The notes beneath the pieces were generated by a model, which saw only the letters and a list, made by a program, of their open reading frames with translations, did not search any database and was not told the DNA's origin. Made by a program: the position numbers and the translations under genes. Shown piece by piece: positions 57,907-64,000 of a stretch of 64,000 nt of DNA (the stretch's first letter is position 1; the number at the start of each line of letters is the position of its first letter). This DNA comes from Nocardioides islandensis (GTDB lineage Bacteria > Actinomycetota > Actinomycetes > Propionibacteriales > Nocardioidaceae): assembly GCF_015352455.1 (NCBI RefSeq), contig NZ_JADKPN010000007.1, positions 124,001 through 188,000 on the forward strand, read 5' to 3'.

Positions 57907-59471
57907 GACGCTCCCCCGGTCCACGACGACTCACGCAACGAGACCGGTCTCGGGCCGCCGGCCCGCGAGGGCAGCGGGTGCTGCTGCGAACGCTCGTGCG
58001 GCAGCAGCCTTCCCGCCGTCTTGTCGAAGGGGTCGGGATCGGCGACCAGCACCCCCGAGATGCGGAAGCCCGACTCGTAGGCGACGACGGCCGTCCGCGC
58101 CAGGTCCTCGGAGGAGGCGGAGCGGGCGGAGACGGCCATCACCACGGTGGCCGTCCGCTCCAGGCGAGGCATCCGGGGCGCCCGGCGGTCCAGCACCGCG
58201 ACGATCACCGTCAGCTCGGCCGGGTGCTTGGTCCGTCGCCGGGACGCGACCCTGAGGTGCGGTCGGACCTGCTCCTCGCTGCCCGGGGTCGAGCAGGCCG
58301 CCCAGAGGGCGGCGGTCGAGTCACCCTGCTCGGGGACCAACCGCGTCGAGATCCCGATCGACGCGGCGTACGACGCGATCTGCGGCCCCACCGACAGGGC
58401 TCGCACGTCGTCCTGCAGGCTCACCACGCAGAGCAGGTGGCGTTCGGTCGACACCTCACGGTCGTTCTCGGACCGTCCCATGGCGAGGTTCTCCAGCCCG
58501 AGGCCGGCCAGCGCCAGCCGGACGTTCCACCCCTCGGCGACGCTCGGGTCGTAGCTGCCCAGCAGCGACCTCCACGCGGCCACGCTGCGGGGGACGTGGC
58601 TGCGCAGCGAGGCGATCACCTCACTCCCGACGGCGTCGGCGATCTCGTCCCGTGTTCCGAGCTTGGTGTCGCGGCGCGCCACGTTGACCATCACCACGAC
58701 CGCGATCGTGGCGGCGAGCAGAGCCATCCCCAGGCCGGCAGCGATGTACCAGAGCAGCAGGTCCGGACGTTCCGCGAACGTCGCCTTCTCGATGATGCGC
58801 GCACCGGCCGCGCCGGTCGCCTTGCCCATCTTGGTCTCGAGCTCGTTGATCTGCAGGACGAGGTCGGTCTGCTGGGCGGTCAGCTGGGTCAGCGCGCTCG
58901 CGTCGCGACGTCCGATGGCCGACGAGGGGTTCTCGCCCGAGATGCGCTCCTGCGTCGCCACGATCTGGTCGTCGACGGCGTCCTGGGTGCGCTGGAGGGC
59001 GTCGCGGCGGTCCCGCAGGGCGGACAGCTCGGCCGCTGACAACGAGCTCGTCACCTCCGCCTGGTAGGCGACCTCGGACTCGGCCACCGCCTGTGCGAGT
59101 GCCACGGCCGCTGCACTCGACGTACCGCGGGCGCTGATGGAGACCACGTCGGGCGTCGGAGCGCTCACCCGGACCCGGCTGCGGATCTCGCTGCGCGACA
59201 GGGTGGGTGACACCGCCCTGGCCGCCGGACCCAGGACGGCGTCGCTCTCCGCGATGCTCACCTGCGTGCTCGCGTCCCAGGTGGCACGCTCACCGTTGGC
59301 CTGCACCGGACGGTCCGGGAGCAGGACCTTGCTGGTGCTCGTGTAGAGCGGCGGGTGCCACGTCACCAGGCCAAGGCCCAGCAGGAGCCCCAGGAGGGCG
59401 ATGACCGCGAGCAGGCGCAGCCGGCGGCGTACCAGCGAGATCACCGACCGGACGTCGAGCAGCTCAGCCAT
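57903..59471 (-). CDS. Wzz-like chain-length protein with decayed kinase-like C-domain, copy 1
   Basis: A 522-residue membrane protein. The N-terminal VRSVISLVRRRLRLLAVIALLGLLLGL holds the first membrane helix and the typical short cytosolic lead. A long extracytoplasmic helical part follows (ALRDRRDALQRTQDAVDDQI), then a second helix (~270-295, LLWYIAAGLGMALLAATIAVVV). The C-terminal ~200 residues look like a tyrosine-kinase-type domain with no Walker A loop. It likely sets polymer length together with the next gene. The ATG shares one base with the stop of the heparinase-like gene, and the stop overlaps the second Wzz gene. Confidence 0.8.
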   Translation of the reverse strand: MAELLDVRSVISLVRRRLRLLAVIALLGLLLGLGLVTWHPPLYTSTSKVLLPDRPVQANGERATWDASTQVSIAESDAVLGPAARAVSPTLSRSEIRSRVRVSAPTPDVVSISARGTSSAAAVALAQAVAESEVAYQAEVTSSLSAAELSALRDRRDALQRTQDAVDDQIVATQERISGENPSSAIGRRDASALTQLTAQQTDLVLQINELETKMGKATGAAGARIIEKATFAERPDLLLWYIAAGLGMALLAATIAVVVMVNVARRDTKLGTRDEIADAVGSEVIASLRSHVPRSVAAWRSLLGSYDPSVAEGWNVRLALAGLGLENLAMGRSENDREVSTERHLLCVVSLQDDVRALSVGPQIASYAASIGISTRLVPEQGDSTAALWAACSTPGSEEQVRPHLRVASRRRTKHPAELTVIVAVLDRRAPRMPRLERTATVVMAVSARSASSEDLARTAVVAYESGFRISGVLVADPDPFDKTAGRLLPHERSQQHPLPSRAGGPRPVSLRESSWTGGAS

Positions 59472-61477
59472 CAACGCCTCCCGAGGACGTCGAAGTCCAG
59501 CGTCGTGACGAGCGGGTGGCCGGAGAGGGTGGCCACTCCACGCAGGGTCGTGGTCGGTTGCCGCACGCCGAAGCGCGGGGAGTACCACCCGAGGACCGGG
59601 TCGGTCTCCCCTCGATGGGTCGACCAACGCAGGGAGTCCGGCAGCGACAGCAGTGCGTGGCGGGACACGCCGTCCCGACCGGTCCAGGTGAGCTCGGCCC
59701 GCGCCCCGTCGAGCGCGACGGCCACGGCCGGGCCCAGGTGGAAGTGGAGCCGCACCTCGTGCCCGGTGCCCGTGCGGACCCGGTCCTCGATGACCAGCCG
59801 GTGCGCGAGCTTGTCCAGCCGCACCGCCCGCTCGTGGACCGGCGAGCCCTCGAGCCGCTCGTACCCCCGGTGCCGCGCCGTCCAGGTCGCGGTGTCGGCG
59901 TCGAGGCCCCCCTGGACCACGGGGTCGACGGGCACGGCCGTGCTCCACAGGAACGGGCCGCCCTCGCGGGCCTGCGACGTCCCGTCCAGCTCGAGGGTGT
60001 TGTGGGCCCGCGTGGACCGGAAGTAGCTCCGCCACTGCGGCTCACCGTGGTAGCAGTACGTGCCCGGGTCGACGAGGACCTCCACCCCGTCGTGCCGGAC
60101 CTCGACGGAGAGGGCGTCGGCGTGCCCGTGCGCCGCAATGGACAGGAAACCGAGAGGTCCTCCGTCGCAACGGCACCAGATCTCACGTGCCTCGCCGACG
60201 TCTGTGGACAGGATCGTCATCCCGGCGCCGGCGAACGAGCGCGGCCTGGTGGGGGCGCGGTTCGCAACCGTTCGTGGTGCCCCGAGCAGGCCGCTGAGCG
60301 CGGCTGCCACGACGGTTGGCCTGTCCTGCGGCCACCACGGCCGGGACCCGACGACCGAGGCCCCCCAGCCGAGCAGCCCGGTCCACGGGGCCTCGTCTGG
60401 GTCGTCGACGACCAGTGCGCGACCTTCGTCCCCGTCCCCCTGGCGCGGTGGCCTCCCTGCCACGTCGAGCATCGCAGCCGCCGCGTCGAAGCCACCCGCC
60501 AGCCTGTCCCAGACCTCTGGTGGGAGATCGTCCCCCGTCGTGGCCGCCTCGACCGCCGCGACGGTGACCAGCTCGGTGACGAAGCGGTGGTAGTCGGTGG
60601 CCAGCTCGCGGTTCAGGCCGTCGGTCCAGGTGTTCTCCAGGAAGTGATGAGTGAGCCTGGCGGCGGCGTCATGGCGCCATCCGTCCGACTCGGCGTACCA
60701 GGGGAAGGCGCACGCCGCGACGACACGGCCGGCCTGCTCGGCGACCGCGTGGTTGTTGGCAGAGGAGCCGCGGCTGGGGAATCGGTCGAGGTACTGCTGG
60801 TGCCACCAGATCTGGCGGAGTGCGACGTCGTTGGTCTCGAACAGGTCGCCGACCTTGGGCCAGCCGTCGAGCAGCCGTCGCACCCAGGCCCAGGAGACCA
60901 AGCGGACGCCGAGCTCGATCCCGCTGGTCCAGTGGACACCGGTCAAGAACGGGTTCGCGTCCCACCAGGAGCGCAGCTGGTCGTCGACCACCTCGGCGTA
61001 CCGCTCGTCGTCGGTCAGCCAGTACGCCGCAGCGAGCACCGTGAGGTGGTGGTGACGGGAGAGCTCCCACACGGCCTTGACGTTGCCGGTGACCGCCTCG
61101 TCCCGATGGTCGATGCCGAAGGCCAGGGCGTCGTCGGGAGCCCGTAGCCCGGTCACCGGGTCCAGGAACCAGTCCGGCGCCGCGATGTCGGATCGGGTGA
61201 CACCGAGCACGCGCCAGTCACCCGCCAGCAACCGGTCCGCGGACGCGACGACCTCCAGGCAGACCTCCGCCGGGAGCCCCTCCCTGGTCCCGGCGGGCAG
61301 GGCGGCCGGCCCGGGACGGGTCGTCCGGAGACCCGGGACGGACCCGGGGTCGTCACCGGCGTGCACCTGACGGTCCGCCCACGCGTGTCGACGTGCGACG
61401 TCGAGTGCCCTGCCGGCCACCTCGCTGGCAGACATCCGCCGGAGTCGTCTGAGGTACCAGCCCAGTTCACGGCTCAT
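59471..61477 (-). CDS. Heparinase II/III-family protein
   Basis: A 668-residue protein with an alpha-toroid domain (~90-370) and a beta-sandwich domain (~390-665). SSANNHAVAEQAGRVVA and the later LSIAAHGHADALSVEVRHDGVEVLVDPGTYCY are the signature blocks of the family; the second contains the His of the metal/active region. Such proteins in polysaccharide clusters are thought to be lyases or epimerases acting on uronic acids. There is no obvious signal peptide, so a cytosolic or loosely attached place is likely. It is coupled by overlaps to the fused oxidoreductase upstream and the first Wzz gene downstream. Confidence 0.85.
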   Translation of the reverse strand: MSRELGWYLRRLRRMSASEVAGRALDVARRHAWADRQVHAGDDPGSVPGLRTTRPGPAALPAGTREGLPAEVCLEVVASADRLLAGDWRVLGVTRSDIAAPDWFLDPVTGLRAPDDALAFGIDHRDEAVTGNVKAVWELSRHHHLTVLAAAYWLTDDERYAEVVDDQLRSWWDANPFLTGVHWTSGIELGVRLVSWAWVRRLLDGWPKVGDLFETNDVALRQIWWHQQYLDRFPSRGSSANNHAVAEQAGRVVAACAFPWYAESDGWRHDAAARLTHHFLENTWTDGLNRELATDYHRFVTELVTVAAVEAATTGDDLPPEVWDRLAGGFDAAAAMLDVAGRPPRQGDGDEGRALVVDDPDEAPWTGLLGWGASVVGSRPWWPQDRPTVVAAALSGLLGAPRTVANRAPTRPRSFAGAGMTILSTDVGEAREIWCRCDGGPLGFLSIAAHGHADALSVEVRHDGVEVLVDPGTYCYHGEPQWRSYFRSTRAHNTLELDGTSQAREGGPFLWSTAVPVDPVVQGGLDADTATWTARHRGYERLEGSPVHERAVRLDKLAHRLVIEDRVRTGTGHEVRLHFHLGPAVAVALDGARAELTWTGRDGVSRHALLSLPDSLRWSTHRGETDPVLGWYSPRFGVRQPTTTLRGVATLSGHPLVTTLDFDVLGRR

Positions 61478-63645
61478 CGCGAGACCGGCTCCTGCTCGCA
61501 GGCGCCGTGCCCGATCGCCAGGGTGGCGCGGGTCGTCGCGACGAGGGAGTCCAGGCTGATGGGCATCTCACGTCCCTGGGCCACGGCCTCCACGAACGCG
61601 GCGACCTGGCGACGCTGCCCCTTGTCGGCGCTCATCGCGCGCTTGGTGGTCACCCGACCCCGTCCCCAGACGGACAGCCTCCGGAAGTTGTCCAGGCGGG
61701 CGTTGGCGCCCGCTCCGGAGACGTCGAGGACCTCCTTGGGGAAGCGGGCGCTCCCGGTCGTGACGTAGGTGATCGAGCCCGTCGAGCCGTCCGGGTAGGC
61801 GAGCAGGGCACTGACATCCTCCCCGTGGACGGCGGCATGCAGGTCCACCGGGTCGGAGCCGACCAGTGCCGACACCGTGTCGATGAAGTGGCCGCCCTCG
61901 CCGACGAAGCGTGACCCCTCGGCGGAGTCCAGGTACCAGCTCGTGGCGTCCAACCGCCCCGCGTTGACCAGGTAGCGGACCGCCAGCGGCCCCCGCAGAC
62001 GGCGGAGGTGCGCGGCCAGCTCGTCGACCATCGGCGCGAACCGGCGGTTGAACCCGACCAGCAGCCGGTCGTTGCCGGTGCGGACGACCGTGTCCAGGAC
62101 CTGCTGCACCTGCGCCTCGTCGAGCGCCAGCGGCTTCTCCACGAACACGGCCTTGCCGGCCTCGAGCGCGCGGCACACCCAGTCGGCGTGCGAGCGGTGG
62201 CGGGTCACCACGAACACCGCGTGCACGGCCGGGTCGGAGAGGACGTCGTCGGCGTGCGTGCTCGCCCGCTGGAAGCCGAACTTGCGCTGGGCGTTGACCG
62301 CGGAGAGCGACCGGGTGGTGGCCACGGAGACGAGGTCGACGACGTCGTGCGCGGCCAGGTGGGGCAGCAACATGGACGTGGCGTAGCTGCCGGCCCCGAT
62401 GAGACCGACGCCGACCTTCCCGCCGGTCCCGATCCGCGCACCCGCGGTGTAGGCCGCCCGCGGCACGCGGGACGTGCTGCCGGGCCGCGCTGCCTGCACC
62501 GCCGCCAGCTCGGAGCCGGGGTAGTGCAGGAGGTGCCCGATCCCCTCCAGCGTGCCCTCCCGCAGGCGGGCGTAGACGTCGGCGGCCTCGTCGATGGGGT
62601 GCACGCTGGAGACCAGGGTGGCCACGTCCAGCTGGCCACCCGCGACCAGGTCGAGGAACGACGAGAGGTTCCTGCGCTCGGTCCACCGGACGTAGCCGGC
62701 GGGGTAGTCGACGCCCTCCAGCTCGTAGCGGTCGTCGTAGCGCCCGGGTCCGTAGGACCGCGAGAAGCGGACGTCGAGCTCCTTCTCGTAGTAGGCGTTC
62801 CAGGGCAGGTCCAGGCGCGTCTTCCCGATGTCGACCACCCGGCCCCGGTCCCGGGCGAGCCGTGCTGCGACCTCGACCGGTTGGTTGGACGGGCCGCCGG
62901 CGGCCAGGAGGACGTGGTCGCAGCCGAGCCCCTCGCTGGCGTCAAGGGCGACGGTCTCCACCAGGGACACGCCTTCCGGCGTCGGGCTCGCGCAGGCAAG
63001 CGCCCCGGCCTTCTCGGCCAGGCGGCACCGCGCCTCCACGCCGTCGAGGCCGACGACCTTGACCCCGGCGGCGACCAGCAGCCGGACGACGAGCTGACCG
63101 ACCAGACCGAGACCGATCACGCAGGCCACCTCGCCCAGCTGGGGCTCGGCGCGGCGCACGCCCTGCATGGCGATGGCGCCGACCGTCGCGAACGCGGCGT
63201 GCTCCGGGAGGACGCCGTCCGGAACCCGCGCGCACAGGTTCACCGGGACCCAGTTCAGCTCGGCGTGCAGGGCGAACTCGTTGCCGGCGGCGGCGACGAC
63301 GTCCCCGACGGAGAGCTGGTCGACACCCTCGCCCACCTCGACCACGACGCCGCACAGGGAGTAGCCCAGCGGCGTGTAGCTGTCGAGCTTGCTCATCGCC
63401 TTCTGGTACGCCGCCAGGGGCCCCTGCTGGGCCACGGCGTCGAGCAGCTTCTTGACCTGGTCGGGCCGGGCGCGTGCCTTGCCGACCAGGGAGAGCCGGG
63501 CCTCGGAGACCTTCATCAGCTCGGTCCCCGTGGAGATCAGCGAGAACAGGCTGCGCACCAGCACGCCGCCCGGCCGGCACGCCGGCGCGGGCGCGTCGAG
63601 CACCACCAGCTCGCCCGACTTGTAGTTCTGCGCAACCTGCTTCAT
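61474..63645 (-). CDS. Two-domain oxidoreductase: Zn-type alcohol dehydrogenase fold + Gfo/Idh/MocA
   Basis: A 723-residue fusion. Residues ~1-350 are a medium-chain dehydrogenase/reductase fold: LGYSLCGVVVEVGEGVDQLSVGD and VIGLGLVGQLVVRLLVAAGVKVVG (NAD site). Residues ~365-723 are a Gfo/Idh/MocA sugar dehydrogenase: VGLIGAGSYATSMLLPHLA, VFVEKPLALDEAQVQQVLD and GEGGHFIDTVSAL. This fusion is found in exopolysaccharide clusters next to heparinase-like and asparagine synthase genes and is thought to oxidise or epimerise a sugar. The start is ATG 63645. It overlaps the heparinase-like gene by four bases. Confidence 0.88.
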   Translation of the reverse strand: MKQVAQNYKSGELVVLDAPAPACRPGGVLVRSLFSLISTGTELMKVSEARLSLVGKARARPDQVKKLLDAVAQQGPLAAYQKAMSKLDSYTPLGYSLCGVVVEVGEGVDQLSVGDVVAAAGNEFALHAELNWVPVNLCARVPDGVLPEHAAFATVGAIAMQGVRRAEPQLGEVACVIGLGLVGQLVVRLLVAAGVKVVGLDGVEARCRLAEKAGALACASPTPEGVSLVETVALDASEGLGCDHVLLAAGGPSNQPVEVAARLARDRGRVVDIGKTRLDLPWNAYYEKELDVRFSRSYGPGRYDDRYELEGVDYPAGYVRWTERRNLSSFLDLVAGGQLDVATLVSSVHPIDEAADVYARLREGTLEGIGHLLHYPGSELAAVQAARPGSTSRVPRAAYTAGARIGTGGKVGVGLIGAGSYATSMLLPHLAAHDVVDLVSVATTRSLSAVNAQRKFGFQRASTHADDVLSDPAVHAVFVVTRHRSHADWVCRALEAGKAVFVEKPLALDEAQVQQVLDTVVRTGNDRLLVGFNRRFAPMVDELAAHLRRLRGPLAVRYLVNAGRLDATSWYLDSAEGSRFVGEGGHFIDTVSALVGSDPVDLHAAVHGEDVSALLAYPDGSTGSITYVTTGSARFPKEVLDVSGAGANARLDNFRRLSVWGRGRVTTKRAMSADKGQRRQVAAFVEAVAQGREMPISLDSLVATTRATLAIGHGACEQEPVSR

Positions 63646-63665
63646 CGTCCCCCCGACACGTTCCG

Positions 63666-64000
63666 CTACGCCGTTCGCACGCCGGCCGCCCGGGCCTGCT
63701 CGTACCAGACCTCCAGGCTCAACAGCTGCCACACCTGCTTGGAGAAGTCCCGTCGCCCGGAGCGCTGGTCGGCGACCAGCCGCTCCAACGGCTGCCGTTG
63801 CAGGACACCGCTCGCGACCAGCTCCCCGCCGAGCAGCACGTCGTCGACGAGCCCGGACAGGTCGTTGTTGACCCAGGCCCGCAACGGGACGCCGAAGGAC
63901 GCCTTGGGCCGGTCGATGATCTCGTCCGGCAGCCAGTGCCGCGCCACGTCGCGCAACGCCGCCTTCTGGGTGCGGCCCCGGATCCGGTCGTCCTCGGGCA
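63666..64000 (-). CDS. Asparagine synthase (glutamine-hydrolysing), C-terminal part
   Basis: The last ~110 codons of a gene that continues beyond the right edge. RTQKAALRDVARHWLPDEIIDRPKASFGVPLRAW is the AsnB C-terminal pattern (shown here only by its parts RTQKAALRDVA and RPKASFGVPLRAW), and the tail ends SLEVWYEQARAAGVRTA. In polysaccharide clusters such enzymes may amidate an uronic acid rather than make asparagine; the catalytic N-domain is not visible. It lies 20 bases upstream of the fused oxidoreductase on the same strand. Confidence 0.88.
   Translation of the reverse strand, partial: PEDDRIRGRTQKAALRDVARHWLPDEIIDRPKASFGVPLRAWVNNDLSGLVDDVLLGGELVASGVLQRQPLERLVADQRSGRRDFSKQVWQLLSLEVWYEQARAAGVRTA

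Overview
The window is very GC-rich (roughly 70 % or more by eye), densely packed, and looks like the chromosome of an actinobacterium, most likely Nocardioides or a close relative. This is inferred from the eno-ftsB-DUF501-ppx block, the mfd-lipoprotein-mazG block, the prs-glmU-tRNA-Gln block, a DUF222/13E12 HNH protein beside short palindromic repeats, many GTG starts and 1-4 base stop/start overlaps. I see no insertion sequence, prophage or CRISPR array.

Left part (1-18100). A cut-off FAD oxidase and a DUF222-HNH protein are followed by a 46-base tandem palindromic repeat, a two-domain rhamnosyl/rhamnan glycosyltransferase, a membrane protein coupled to a P-loop kinase, cystathionine beta-synthase, an SGNH hydrolase, two tandem secreted GH16 paralogues, a 34-base-arm inverted repeat and a BI-1 family membrane protein. 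Next comes a complete-looking peptidoglycan amino-sugar recycling operon on the minus strand: nagZ, a fused sugar kinase-MurQ etherase, anmK, nagA and a SIS-domain protein that probably replaces nagB. All its junctions overlap by 1-4 bases. A GntR/HutC gene precedes it, and similar palindromes lie at both the gntR and nagZ starts.

Middle part (18100-40600). An odd short tRNA with anticodon UAA overlaps the end of a family 5 uracil-DNA glycosylase gene. Then come ppx, DUF501, ftsB and enolase, a methyltransferase, and a palindrome-associated ArsR-like regulator with its MFS exporter. These are followed by a gene broken by an apparent one-base deletion, mazG, a lipoprotein, mfd, a Tat-type serpin lipoprotein, a 57-residue Cys/His-rich protein, two secreted copper-type proteins (one a CotA-like oxidase with an extra blue-copper domain), cysQ, pth, ribosomal protein L25 and a flavoprotein.

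Right part (40600-64000). This is an exopolysaccharide locus interrupted by prs-glmU-tRNA-Gln. One side holds a polymerase/ligase, flippase, GT4, PAP2 phosphatase, GT2, methyltransferase and secreted beta-helix protein. The other side holds a GDP-mannose/UDP-glucose dehydrogenase, GT4, glucose-1-phosphate cytidylyltransferase-like enzyme, two chain-length-control proteins with decayed kinase domains, a heparinase-like protein, a fused oxidoreductase and asparagine synthase. Between them lie a relic of the cytidylyltransferase gene and an unrecognised protein with a duplicated domain carrying a Cys/His motif in its first copy. The two sides probably make, export and modify one surface polysaccharide, with GlmU and Prs supplying general precursors.
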